The notes under the pieces are model-generated. The model saw only the letters and a program-made list of their open reading frames with translations, ran no database searches and was not told where the DNA came from. Below, piece by piece: positions 20,276 to 32,002 of a stretch of 64,000 nucleotides of DNA. The DNA is from Mactra quadrangularis. Lineage: Eukaryota; Mollusca; Bivalvia; Venerida; Mactridae. The translations under genes were made by a program, and so were the position numbers. The first letter of the stretch is position 1; every line of letters starts with the position of its first letter. The stretch lies in assembly GCA_025267735.1 (NCBI GenBank), contig CM046294.1:37107222-37171221 (forward strand), given 5' to 3'.

Positions 20276-21528
20276 AAGTTGTCAGCTCCTTGTGGTTAAA
20301 GAAAATAGTCCAGAATAATCTTTGGTTTGGTAAGATGGCTGCTGTACATGACCCTAAAATGTGATGAAAATTAATTCTTTGACTGGTTTATTTTGTTTGA
20401 TAAAGTAAGATAAACCTTGCCATGAGCAAACCACTTGAGAAGTCTAGTGCTATGCTTTAGTTAAATTCTGTTAATTGATACTTAATACATTATTTTATAG
20501 ATGATATACATAATTATATATTCTTTAATCAAAAAATAAGTTCAGGACATCGTTCCTCCAGCACTCCAGTGCTTTGATTACGAAATGGAATACCACAGTA
20601 TGAATAATAAAATACAAATAACTTTATTTGTTGTAAAATAATGACAAAGTTGTTTGTTTCTAGTGGAATTTAAGGAATTAGTTCATTAAAAAATCAACTA
20701 ATTTTGCTATTTGAAGAGGCACACAGCATGCTAATAATTAATAACAATTATCTGCTTATCGGCAAACATAAAAGAGAGTGTTATCTTCCTCAATCAATGT
20801 TCACCAAAGTTTGTCATGTGTTTGTTAATTGCAACCGTTTGATTACGTAATTAATTTTATCGAGCCGTCATATATGTAGCTCTATTGATTTTTTAGAGGA
20901 CGCCTTACACATAAGTCCTATTGTCTATTATTGTTACAAGCGTGGATAAAAATTCAATGCGTATTGTGGACTCTCGGCTGAATTTTTTGGGTCCAAATAA
21001 TAAATTGCTTGTAACTGCAATTTTTATGTTCAATTATCCATTTTTTAGTAATATTGTTATTGAAATTGCTACCAGACATTTGGTCTTGCGATCCATATCT
21101 TTTTAACAAACCGTTGGCGTTTAAGACGGACTCGGTCTTGGGCCCGGTAGCTAGATTCGAAGACTTAGGTACCTGTTTAAAATAGATATAACGAAACCAA
21201 ATGGCATAGAATATACAAAAAGTTGTCAAATTCGCGATATAGCCATATTTTCTGCGAGTGCGCCCGATGGGCCCAATAGACGAATGATATTGCGCCATTT
21301 GCATTTATAAGGGGCCAATGGCGCGCTCTATATTGAACACTGAGTAAAGATTGCAATTGCATGTTAAATGCTATGGATACAAATGTATATAGTATTTTTG
21401 TTTTAACTGATTTCTTGTAAACTAAAAGGCCCTCTGAATCGCGATTTTTTAGGAAGCGATTCGATACACCCATTTCGGACAGTCGCGAATACTATCTCAC
21501 GATGCTTCGGTGAATCGTTACAGCCTTA

Positions 21529-21915
21529 AGGATGACCATTTCTAATGTGGTAGTTTGCTGTCCATTTCTAATGTGGTAGTTGTGTCCATTTCTAATGTGG
21601 TAGTAGTGTGTCCATTTCTTATGTTGCAGTTTGCTGGTCATTTCTAATGTTGTAGTTTGCTGTCCATTTCTAATGTTGTAGTTTGCTGTCCATTCCTAAC
21701 GTTGTAATTGTGTGTCCATTTCTAATGTTGTAGTTTACTGTCCATTCTAACGTGGTAGTTTACTGTCCATTTCTAATGTGGTAGTTGTGTGTCCATTTCT
21801 TATCTTGCAGTTCTGCTGTTCATTTCTAATGTTGTAGTTTGCTGTCCATTCTAACGTGGTAGTTTACTGTCCATTTCTAATGTGGTAGTTGTGTGTCCAT
21901 TTCTTATGTTGCAAA
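21529..21915 (+). repeat. GTCCATTTCTAATGTGGTAGTT minisatellite, right part
   Basis: It continues the array at 18716-18930 after the hAT-like insertion, about 15 units with variants such as TTGTAGTTTGC. Confidence 0.9.
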
Positions 21916-22349
21916 ATAGGTATGATTTTGTTTGGTGCATTTTTGTTGCTCTACTTTATGGGAGATCTTGTATGCTTATGTGAATAGATTAAAGGGGAGG
22001 GAGATCGGTATGAGTCACCCTATTTAGGGAAGGTTCTAGTTCATGTTGATTCTAACGTAGCCAGACTGTTGTCATGGGATATAGGGGATACTTGCTGTGG
22101 CATCCTTTCTACATGACTAAACTTAAGGACATACTAGTAACTAAAAGTATCGAAAACATGTTCCATAACTTCTGAGTTGATTCCCTTTAAAAATTTTCAT
22201 ACCTATTGACCTAGCCATTACTCAAGGTAAGGTGCAGTGCCAAAGAACCAATATTTTTTCATAAATATGGCTAGATTTGCCATTCGTAATTTTTTATACT
22301 TGGCTCTGTAGCCACCTTGTCTGTTATTGTATATGTTGTTTTATTGCAG
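21916..22349. other. Intron-like DNA before the last SET-gene exon
   Basis: Diverged repeat phrases only. It ends in a good pyrimidine tract and GCAG acceptor. Confidence 0.4.
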
Positions 22350-22573
22350 TGGTCCGTGTTCCTTGGAATGAAAAAGAAATTGAAGAAATCCAGATGTATT
22401 TCAAAGACTACATTGAATTAAAAACAAACAAAAAGTGTCCAGGCATGAAAGATTGTATTTTGGCAATTAACAAAAGCAAAGCTGCCAATGGAGAAATTTG
22501 GAAAAGGTCTTGGGAAACAATAAAAAAGAAAGTGTCTCATTTGATCGTCGCCAAAAGGAAAAATCTTGAATGA
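22350..22573 (+). CDS. Last coding exon, probable C-terminal domain of the SET gene
   Basis: Acceptor TTGTTTTATTGCAG, then an open frame to TGA at 22571-22573. It needs one base from the preceding exon. It reads VRVPWNEKEIEEIQMYFKDY, then a CPGMKDC segment, then a WKRSW...KKKV stretch. This W..EE....F...I...PG...C...W..IK...V pattern resembles a C-terminal region I associate with invertebrate and fish proteins that also carry SET or zinc-finger domains. The phase does not fit directly onto the 18143-18294 exon, so at least one exon between is missing. It could instead belong to a separate gene. Confidence 0.6.
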
Positions 22574-23024
22574 GGTAGCATAGTATCTTGTAGCATACAT
22601 GGTGAACCATTATTGACTAGTTCCTTATAATATAATTGAGACATTTGTTTGACATTCAGTTTACCACAAAGGGGGAAGTGTTAAAGATGAAGCTGTAAAG
22701 AAAAGCTTAAGTTCTATAATTTTTTCAGTTTAAATCAAAATGATAAGTATTTGTCTAGATATTTTACTTAAAGAAGTCAACGTATTGGTGTTTTTTTCTG
22801 CCTTTTACAGGGGTATGAACAGTCAAATACAGAATGTTTGTTTTTGTTTTTTTAATATTGGAAATCTTGATTATTGTATAGGGGATATTTGTTTCCTAAG
22901 CATCTATCTCTATAGCTGTCAAAGTGTTTGACTAGTTATTAAATTTTTATTTTGGCACCACAGCGTGTATATGAGGTGCCATATAACAATAGACGTGCGT
23001 GGATGTGTGTGTTTGTGGCAATAA
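22574..23024. other. 3' flank of the last SET-gene exon
   Basis: Probable 3' UTR and downstream DNA. No AATAAA stands out close to the stop; one occurs at about 23021. Confidence 0.3.
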
Positions 23025-23340
23025 ATCATACAGTAAAAACCTTTAAAATTCTTCATCTTCAAAACCATTAGGCCAGGAGCTTATATATTTTATAATATTA
23101 AAATAGGCTTTGATAATTTTACAATATCTTCAAAAATCTTCCTCACCAAATTCATTAGGCCCTGAACTTGGATATTTTATTGGTAGCATTGTGGCTGTCT
23201 AATACCACTCTACCAATGTTGTTCAATGACCCACAGGGTCAAATTGAAGCCAACCTGGGGCGTAATAATTCTTACTATTTAGTGTAGCTTGATGTGATAA
23301 CAAAGCATTTTCAACAAATGCAGTAGAAGTGTTAATTAAA
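23025..23340. repeat. Decayed repeat units
   Basis: CATTAGGCCAGGAGCTTATA, ACTCTACCAATGTTGTTCAA and ACCCACAGGGTCAAATTG are diverged versions of the phrases at 15.2 kb. Confidence 0.5.
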
Positions 23341-24309
23341 GGCCTTTCACGCACCACCTAAAAGGGTGGTAATACTGGACAAAAATGTCGGTAAATATTT
23401 AGTATATTTTCATGTACCAATGTTACAGGGGATATGCATAATTCTTATCAAATTACTGGCCATTTTTTTCGTTTGAAAACTTTTCTAAATGTCCAAACTT
23501 TTGTTCCGATACCTAATCAATGTTTGACCAAGTAAAACAATCGCCATTGCTCAGATTTGAATTTCAAAAGAGTTGTTTTTAATTAATTTTTTGTTTGTTA
23601 TGAATATTGATATCTGTTTTATTAGTTTCAATCCATATATCTGACTTGAAGATTGAGGGCTGTATTCATTTGATGAGAATCTGTTCAGAGCAAAATATAA
23701 TAATCGGCTAAAAATAAGGAAAATGAGTAATTTGATGTCATCAGTTCTCTGATTTTATGCTTTGTTTTGTTTTAGACATGTATAATATGAATTCGGAAAA
23801 CCCTTTAACTTTTAGCTGCAGACAAATTATATAAGACCTTGCTGAGAAGACCTTGCTTAGATTTTGAAATTATCATTTGTTGTTTGTAGTGAAATAAGTG
23901 TTCAAATTGCAGGTTTTTTTTCTGAATATTTCAAATTGTTTTCAATGTATCATTTAGAATAAGAAAATTAGCTTGATTCTATAATGTTTAATTTCATTGG
24001 TATAGTTGTACATTCCGAAGTTTGGAAAGTTAGGGCCAGACAAATTACTATGAAACAGATATTTGTTATATGTTTGTATTGAGATACTGTGGAACCATTA
24101 ATATTCACAGGGCATTAATTTTTGTGGTTGAGTCATTCTACAAATTTAAATGCTATTAACAAGCAAAGTTTTAAGTTGAGTTTCATGTTGAAAAATACAA
24201 AACAGCAAAATTTAATGATTCCACAGTATTCTTCTCATGTATTAAATTTGTATTTTTTTCTTGTTTCGTATAAGCCATTTTTGCTTGCCAGTCATGAAGT
24301 GACTAGGTG
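23341..24309. other. Anonymous AT-rich DNA
   Basis: Nothing recognisable. Confidence 0.4.
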
Positions 24310-24960
24310 AGGTTTTTTATGGTCATTTGTCCGTCGTTGATGTGTTGACTTGTCATTCAAACAACATCTCCTAAATCACTGAGTAGTTTTTTACTAATTT
24401 TACAGGAATGATCTTTGGGTAAAGATTTACCAAAATGGCTCAATTGTTCCGGACAATCGCATCATGTGTCCTTAAGGCCCCAAATAGGGTTTTCAATGTG
24501 CATCTTCTCAAAAGTTTTCTTCATAAGGCCAAGAAGCATGAAGCATCATCTAGATGACTTCTTCCAAGGTTACTTAAATCATGGTCACTGGGATCAAAAT
24601 AACCCTATCTTGGAGTGAACTTTGTTTCAGAAAGGCATAAATAGGGATAAAATTTTAAAAAAAAACTTATACCAAAACGCAAGACCCTGAGCTTAATAAT
24701 TTTTCATGAAGCATCTTATAGTGATGACTGCCAAGATTGCTTTATTCATTATGACCCTGCTCTAGGAAAACGTTCTTCTAGGAAAAAGTCTTCTTTGGAA
24801 CCACACCACCAAGTATCCCTGGAGTCAAAATGGTCCTGTCCCAGGGCTTACTATTGTTATGTATAAATTTAAAGAAAAATTTTTTTTCTGTAACCACGGG
24901 GCTTAGAGCTTAAATATTTTGCAAGTAGGATTCCCTTGTACACTGCAATGAAGTTTGCTA
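24310..24960. repeat. Decayed repeat units
   Basis: A remnant CCGTCGTTG microsatellite-like start at 24333 is followed by units with AAGGCCAAGAAGCATGAAGC and CTTCCAAGGTTACTTAAATC. Probably an old Helentron-like copy. Confidence 0.5.
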
Positions 24961-25551
24961 AATTTATGATCTCGAGCTACTGATCTACTTAATTGGTTTT
25001 TTAAGACTTAAATTTGCACCATATATATAATTTGAAATAGTTTTAAATTTTGACAGCTGCCTAGATTTTAACCTAGTGATGTTTCTTGCTTCCTATATTA
25101 TTACATAGTGACCTACATACTTATCCATGGAGCTACAAACTTAAATTTTGACATGTACAGTTTGAGATGTATAATAAATCCTTGGTATCAGGTGACTTAA
25201 ATTTTGACCTTGTCCTAGATTAGAAGTTTAACTTTTAGTTGATAACATTGTGTAACTGCTAAGTATTTAGGCGATTGATATATTGATCTTGTTTGTTAGA
25301 GGAACTGACATAGGCTTTGTTAAATAAAAGGTTATTATTTGAATGCTTATGCATTGTGTTTTTTATTCAATTGCCTTTATTACATAAACTAAAGAAAGCA
25401 TTGTTGATAAACTTCTGTGTAGCATCAGGTTAATCTGTTATTCAATGCATACCTCTTTGGCTGATAAAAAAGTTTACCATTTCACAAGTTAACCTGCATT
25501 CTTACTGTAGAAAGTCTGCATCCACAGTCAGTATGTTGAAGAAAAAAGACT
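24961..25551. other. Anonymous AT-rich DNA
   Basis: Nothing recognisable. Confidence 0.4.
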
Positions 25552-25553
25552 TA

Positions 25554-25697
25554 TTGTTCGTTTTTTCTAAACTGTCAAAGTTTGAATAATTTCACGGTGA
25601 ATGATTACACACTATCTCAATATCACAAGTGTTAGACAAAGAGCACGAAGTCACCATGAAGTTATTCATGTTTTGACAGTTGAGAAAAAACGAGCAA
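25554..25697. mobile_element. TA-flanked MITE with TTGTTCGTTTTTTCT ends
   Basis: Left TTGTTCGTTTTTTCTAAACT and right (reverse) TTGCTCGTTTTTTCTCAACT are inverted arms that continue through TGTCAAA, TTGAATAA and TTTCA. TA lies on both sides (25552-25553, 25698-25699). A solitary end of the same family occurs at 49764-49815. Confidence 0.8.
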
Positions 25698-25954
25698 TAC
25701 TATTGTTGCAGTAGGTGGTTGCTTAAGCTGAAGCAAAATGAGTTGAATAGGCAGGATATATATAAAAGTGATCAAAAGCTCAAAATGGTTGAAGTGTTAA
25801 ATTGTGTTGGCTTGATAAGTATGATTTTCATATTGTTTCTTTACTGTTGAAACATGGTAGTCTTTGTCAAAGATTTTAGCCCACTTTCAGCTATTGTGAC
25901 TGCTTAATGTCTGACTGCCCGTCATGCACTGTTTTGGTGTCTGCATATTTTTGG

Positions 25955-26400
25955 TTTTATTATCAAGATCCTGGTGTCTGCAGTGCATAATGGGTGGCTG
26001 ATTTTATTATCAAGATCCTGGTGTCTGCAGTGCATAATGGGTGGCTGATTTTATTATCAAGATCCTGGTGTCTGCAGTGCAGAATGGGTGACTGATTTTA
26101 TTATCAAGATCCTGGTGTCTGCAGTGCAGAATGGGTGGCTGATTTTATTATCAAGATCCTGGTGTCTGCAGTGCAGAATGGGTGGCTGATTTTATTATCA
26201 AGATCCTGGTGTCTGCAGTGCAGAATGGGTGGCTGATTTTATTATCAAGATCCTGGTGTCTGCAGTGCAGAATGGGTGGCTGATTTTATTATCAAGATCC
26301 TGGTGTCTGCAGTGCAGAATGGGTGGCTGATTTTATTATCAAGATCCTGGTGTCTGCAGTGCAGAATAGGTGGCTGATTTTTTTATCAAGATCCTGGTGT
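25955..26400 (+). repeat. 47 bp minisatellite, about nine units
   Basis: Units contain ATTATCAAGATCCTGGTGTC, TGCAGTGCAGAATGGGTGGC and TGATTTT with few differences. Period measured as 47. The first two units carry GCATAATGG where later ones have GCAGAATGG, so the array expanded directionally. Confidence 0.95.
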
Positions 26401-26424
26401 TAATGTGGCGTTAAGTCCAGTGCT

Positions 26425-27282
26425 AGTAAGGTAGTTTGTCCATTTCTAATGTGGTTGTTTGCTGTCCATTTCTAGTGTGGTAGTTGGGTGTCCATTTCTA
26501 ATGTGGTAGTTGTCTGTCCATTCTAATGTGGTAGTTGTCTGTCCATTTCTAATGTAGTTTTTTTGTCCATTCTAATGTGGTAGTTGTGTGTCCATTTCTA
26601 ATGTGGTAGTTGTCTGTCCATTTCTTATGTGGTAGTTGTCTGTCCATTCTAATGTGGTAGTTGTGTGTCCATTTCTAATGTGGTAGTTGTCTGTCCATTC
26701 TAATGTGGTAGTTGTCAGTCCATTTCTTATGTGGTAGTTGTCTGTCCATTCTAATGTGGTAGTTGTGTGTCCATTTCTAATGTGGTAGTTGTCTGTCCAT
26801 TCTAATGTGGTAGTTGTGTGTCCATTTCTAATGTGGTAGTTGTCTGTCCATTCTAATGTGGTAGTTGTGTGTCCATTTCTAATGTGGTAGTTGTCTGTCC
26901 ATTCTAATGTGGTAGTTGTGTGTCCATTTCTAATGTGGTAGTTGTCTGTCCATTCTAATGTGGTAGTTGTCAGTCCATTTCTTATGTGGTAGTTGTGTCC
27001 ATTTCTAATGTGGTAGTTGTGTGTCCATTTCTTAAGTTGTAGTTTGCTGTCCATTTCTAATGTGGTAGTTGTGTGTCCATTCTAATGTTGTAGTTTACTG
27101 TCCATTTCTAATGTGGTAGTTGTGTGTCCATTCTAATGTGGTATTAGGCTGTCCATTTCTAATGGGGTAGTTTGCTGTCTATTCAAATGTGGTAGTTTGC
27201 TGTCCATTTCTTATGTGGTAGTTGTCTGTCCATTTCTAATGTGGTAGTAGGCTGTCCATTTCTAATGTGGTAGTAGGTTGTT
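26425..27282 (+). repeat. GTCCATTTCTAATGTGGTAGTT minisatellite, main array
   Basis: Units of 26 and 25 bp alternate, one with CCATTTCTAATG and one with CCATTCTAATG, giving a 51 bp higher-order unit. Because 51 is a multiple of three, one minus-strand frame stays open for 160 codons; that frame is a repeat artefact and not a gene. Confidence 0.95.
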
Positions 27283-27286
27283 CACT

Positions 27287-27574
27287 GTGTATCCGTGGCG
27301 CAGTTGGTAGCACACAGGGATTTCGAATCTAGCTATCCGAAAGGTGTGGGGGTTCGAATCCTACCTGGGACGGTTATACCCTTCCATGAAAATTCAACAA
27401 TAATGTCGATTTTTCCTCCATTAATAAGGTAGATGGAGAAGTTGCCGGCCATGTGGAAGGGTAGGTGAGTACTGGTTATAGACAAGGGTCCAGGAAAACT
27501 AGGTTAGGTGATCTGACCGCAGTGATATAACCTATAAATGTGTTGCTACGGTGTTAAACCCAATAAAAAAAAAG
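27287..27574 (+). mobile_element. tRNA-derived SINE, family S1, near full length
   Basis: Head with GTGGCGCAGTTGGTAGCAC and GGTTCGAATCC, body TTATACCCTTCCATGAAAAT, GAGTACTGGTTATAGACAAG, GTCCAGGAAAACTAGG, and tail GTGTTAAACCCAATAAAAAA. It follows directly on the minisatellite. Confidence 0.9.
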
Positions 27575-28640
27575 ATTTTTTTGGTTTGTTCAGCATTCAT
27601 TCAGTAGTATTAATTCAGTATTTATGTAGAAGCATACCCAGTGTTATGTAGTAGTAAATTACCCATTGTTTATGATGGTTTGTTTCCATTGTGAGTTGCC
27701 CAGTGCTTAAGTTGTAGCAGATACGCCAGTGGTAAATTCGGTATTAGAAATACTTTATAATGTGGCATTGGCTAAATGATATAGCGTTCAATTTGAGATT
27801 TCGAGCTCCCAGGCTCTAAACCTACCACCGGTCAGATAATAAATACTTAGAGCACAAGAAATGAATCAACTTGTCTCCAATCCTACAGTGTGAATCTTTA
27901 CTCTTGACCAGATGGTGTCTAAGCAAGTTTGAAATTCCTTGGACATGTATCTCAATGTTGACCATGCAGTATTTCTTTTTCTATGAAACATATTCTTGTA
28001 GACAGTGTTGATTTGCAACTTATTAGAGCATGATTAGTTAAAATTATAAAAAAAATTTAAAAGGTTTGTAAAACAGGCTTGCGTTTTTCATTTTAAAAAT
28101 GCTTATAGTTCACATTTGTTTAATTCTTTCTTATTGTTAACAGGCCAGTTCTATATTGTATTAGCCAGTATATATTTTAGTAGTGTAATATGTCTAAAAT
28201 GTATCGGCAAAATTTCAAGAGACCTCACAGAGGAAATTGTTTCATCATGTATAAAATACATCATTTTGAAGGTTTTCCTAAAGATACAATGTATTGTGAT
28301 GATTAATTTTCCTGAAAAATTAATAGATATGCATATAGATAGTACATGTATACAAAATGAATGAGTTGACACTTTTTTACAGACGCACATATAAATTAGT
28401 TTCCAGGTGTCATAGCAACAATGTTAGAATCAGCACTCCTTCATTCATAAAAAATTAGTAAAATATAATGTAACAATTAATTTACAAATATTTAGAACTT
28501 GGTTTAAGATAGTGACTAGGTAAACAAACTCATTGAAGATGAGCTTTTGGTACTGCCTTTTCTAGCGGAAGATGGACACATTATCTTGGACAATTGAAGC
28601 TCTTAAACAGCAAATGTTGGCACACTTTATGTGAGCACAT
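27575..28640. other. Anonymous AT-rich DNA
   Basis: Frames at 28116-28390 on both strands are short, AT-driven and not convincing. No repeats recognised. Confidence 0.4.
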
Positions 28641-28871
28641 AAAGCCGGACATATTTTTTCAACATAATGTATTTTCCTCATTAACACTACTTTGTTGGTC
28701 CGTCCGTCCGTCCGTCTTCCTTGTGCGGACAACTCCTCCCTCATTTCTTGGCCAATTTTCTTCAAACTCCCTCTGATGATCAACATTGATGCCTAGTTGT
28801 GCGTAAAGTGGAGATAATTCAATTTTTTTCATTCGACTTTGAATTACTTCCACTTTCATATATCTCTATGT
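28641..28871 (+). mobile_element. Fragment of another CCGT-bearing element (family G)
   Basis: CCGTCCGTCCGTCCGTC at about 28700 is followed by TTGTGCGGACAACTCCTCCC and ATTTCTTGGCCAATTTTCTT. It is fused to the family A copy that starts at 28872. Confidence 0.55.
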
Positions 28872-29867
28872 ATGCCATATGTTAATAAAGTCAAAATGGC
28901 AAGCAATGAAAAACTTGTCCGGACAATAACTGAACCACCAATGTACCTAGGTTCACCAAATATTATGTGAGGGTAGCCCTTGTGTCAAGGATATGCCCTA
29001 TTGGTTTTGGGGCTCCTGGGTCAAAGGTCAAGGACACAGGGGCATCATATTGAAAAACCTTGTCCGGACAATAACTCCTTAAAGACTGTACCTAGGTTCA
29101 CAAAATTTTATGTGAAGGTAGCCTTTGTGTCAAGGATGTTCTGTACAGGTTTTGGGGCCCCAGGTTCAAAGGTCAAGGTCACAGAGGCATCATATGGAAA
29201 AACTTTGTCCAGACAATAACTGAACCACCAATGTACCTAGCTTTCACCAAATTTTATGTGTGAGTAGCCCATGTGTCAAGGGTATGCCTTATTGGTTTTG
29301 GGGCCCCTGGGTCAAAGGTCAAGGTCACAGGGGCATCATATTGAAAAACCTTGTCCGGGTAATAACTCAACAACGACTGTACCTAGGTTCACAAAATTTC
29401 ATGTGAAGGTAGCCCTTGCGTCAAGGATGTGACCTATAGGTTTTTGGGCCCCAGGTTCAAAGGTCAAGGTCACAGAGGCATCATATGGAAAAACTTTGTC
29501 CAGACAATACCTGAACCACTAATGTACCTAGGTTCACCAAATTTTATGTGCGAGTAGCTCATGTGTCAAGGATTTGCCCTATTGGATTTGGGACCCCTGG
29601 GTCAAAGGTCAAGGTCACTGGGGCATCATATTGAAAAACATTGTCCGGGTAATAACTCAATAATGACTGCACCTAGGTTCACCAAATTTCATGTGAGAGT
29701 TGCCCATGTGTCAAGGATGTTCCCTATTGGTTTTGGGGCCCCTGGGTCAAGTTTAAACCATCAACCAGAAGATATCAAATTACCAAGCAGTGACTTCAAA
29801 TGTTCAATCAATATGTTATTAAGTCAAAATGGCAAACAATGGAAATAATGCTATATTATCCCCCGCC

Positions 29868-31709
29868 GATGAAACCGGGAGGGGGATATAGTTTTGGCGT
29901 TGTCCGTCCTTCCGTCCATCCGTCCTTCCGTCCATCCATCCGTCCGTCCGAATTTCGTTTCCGGAGTAGTTCTCTGCAACTACTGGCTGGAATTCAAGGA
30001 AACTTTATGGGAATCATCAATATCAAGAGGAGATGCGCATGTGGTCAGCTTTTTTTGGATCAGACCCTTTAACACAGAGTTATGGCCCTTGATTAGTTAT
30101 GTAGTATGCATATAGAGTAAAAGTCGTTTCCGGAGTAGTTCTCTGCAACTACTGGCTGGAATTCAACGAAACTTTATGGGAATCATCAATATCAAGAGGA
30201 GATGCGCATGTGGTCAGCTTTTTTTTAATCAGACCCTTTAACTCAGAGTTATGGCCCTTAATTAGTTATGTAGTATGCATATAGAGTAAAAGTCGTTTCC
30301 GGAGTAGTTCTCTGCAACTACTGGCTGGAATTCAACGAAACTTTATGGGAATTTTCAATACCAAGAGGAGATGCGCATATCGTCAGCTTGTTCCGGTCAG
30401 ACCCTTTAACTCAGAGTTATGGCCCTTAATTAGTTATGTAGTATGCATTTAGAGTAAAAGTTGTTTCCGCACTACTTCTCTGCAACTACTGGCTGGAATT
30501 CAACGAAACTTTATGGGAACCTTCAATACCAAGAGGAGATGCGCATATCGTCAGCTTGTTCGGGTCAGACCCTTTAACTCGGAGTTATGGCCCTTAATTA
30601 GTTATGTAGTATGCATATAGAGTAAAAGTCGTTTCCGCGCTACTTCTCTGCAACTACTGGCTGGAATTCAACGAAACTTTATGGGAATCATCAATATCAA
30701 TAGGAGATGCGCATATCGTCAGCTTGTTCCGGTCAGACCCTTTAACTCAGAGTTATGGCCCTTGATTAGTTATGCAGTATGCATATGGAGTAAAAGTCGT
30801 TTCCGCACTACTTCTCTGCAACTACTTGCTGGAATTCAACGAAACTTTATGGGAACCTTCAATACCAAGAGGAGATGCGCATATCGTCAGCTTGTTCCGG
30901 TCAGACCCTTTAACTCAGAGTTATGGCCCTTAATTAGTTATGTAGTATGCATATAGAGTAAAAGTCGTTTCGCACTACTTCTCTGCAACTAATGGCTGGA
31001 ATTCAACGAAACTTTATGGGAACCTTAAAAACCAAAAGGAGATACACATATCGTCAGCTTGTTCCGGTCAGACACTTTAACCTCAGAGTTATGGCCCTTG
31101 ATTAGTTATGCAGTATGCATATAGAGTAAAAATCGCTTCCACGCTACTTCTCTGCAACTACTGGCTGGAATTCAACGAAACTTTATGGGAATCTTCAATA
31201 CCAAGAGGAGATAGGCATTTCTTTGCCTTGTTCAGGTCAGACTCTTTAACTCAGAGTTATGGCCCTTGATTAGATATGCAGTATGCATAATAGAGGAAAA
31301 AAATTTCTGCGCTATTTCTCTGCAACTAATGGCTGGAATTCAACGAAACTTTATGGGAATCATCAATATCTAGAGGAGACGCGCATATCGTCGCCTTGTT
31401 CTGGTCAGACCTTTCAGCTCAGAGTTATTGCCCTTGATTAATTGTGCAGTGTTCATATAGAGAAATATTGCTATTTCTTTGCAACAGCTGGATTGATTTC
31501 AACAAGATTTTATGGAAACCATCAATACAGAAAAGAAATTTGCATCTCATTGGCATGTCCTGATAATTTTTATTAACATGGAGTTATGTATGTCCCTATT
31601 ATGGTTTTATGGATTTTTATATTTATTGATAAAGCCTTATGTCTCCAGTTGTTGTGTTAGTAAAAACAAGTACTCGGCGGGGGATATTAATTCAACGAAT
31701 TTGCTTGTT
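29868..31709 (+). mobile_element. Helentron-like element, family C, complete, nested
   Basis: It starts ATCCCCCGCCGATGAAACCG and ends GGCGGGGGATATTAATTC, AACGAATTTGCTTGTT. TATCCCCCGCCGA near the 5' end is the reverse complement of the 3' TCGGCGGGGGATA. After a CCGT microsatellite (29907-29950) come about nine units of 168 bp containing TTCTCTGCAACTACTGGCTG and CTTTATGGGAA. A 3' AATTC-AAC-GAATT hairpin precedes the end. The undisturbed host sequence is present at 58651-58670. Confidence 0.9.
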
Positions 31710-32002
31710 TAATAAGTAACATGAAATAAGTTCACCAAATTATATGTGAGGGTAGCCCATGTGTCAAGGATGTTCCCTATTGGTTCTGAGGCCCCTGGGT
31801 CAAAGGTCAAGGTCACAGGGGCATCATATGGAAAAACATTGTCAGGACAATAACTAAACAATGCTTGTACCTAGGTTAACCAAATTTTATGTTGATCAGC
31901 CCATTTGTCATGGAGTAATGTGTTGATAGCTCTTTGGTAGAGGATGTTCCCTTTTGATTTGGAGACCCTAGGGTCTAAAGTCAAAGTCACTGGGACTTAA
32001 TT

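Larger units (their letters stand above)
18931..21528. mobile_element. hAT-like element inserted in the minisatellite
   Basis: The left end TAGGCCTGCGTATCG and right end (reverse) TAAGGCTGTAACGATTC are diverged hAT-type TIRs (compare TAGGGCTGTCACGATA at 44.4 kb). The array unit flanks it as an 8 bp duplication with two mismatches (AGGCTGTC / AGGATGAC). TCGCGAT words cluster near both ends. Frames inside (longest 116 codons, minus strand) show no hAT transposase motifs. It contains a partial copy of the foldback repeat. Confidence 0.7.

Noticed and set aside
20954..21473. Minus-strand frames of 98 and 116 codons inside the hAT-like element, checked as a transposase
   Set aside because: No hAT dimerisation-domain pattern or catalytic context visible, and the composition follows the AT bias.
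26572..27054. 160-codon minus-strand open frame rich in THNYHIRNG-like repeats
   Set aside because: It arises because the 51 bp minisatellite unit is a multiple of three. Every codon is dictated by the repeat.
28980..29848. Several 80-110 codon frames in family A arrays (also 57.2-58.7 and 62.5-63.8 kb)
   Set aside because: They repeat with the 146 bp units in shifting frames and carry no protein features.
29907..29950. CCGT repeats looked at first like a CRISPR-like or tandem array
   Set aside because: Simple tetranucleotide microsatellite at the 5' end of each Helentron-like family. No spacers.
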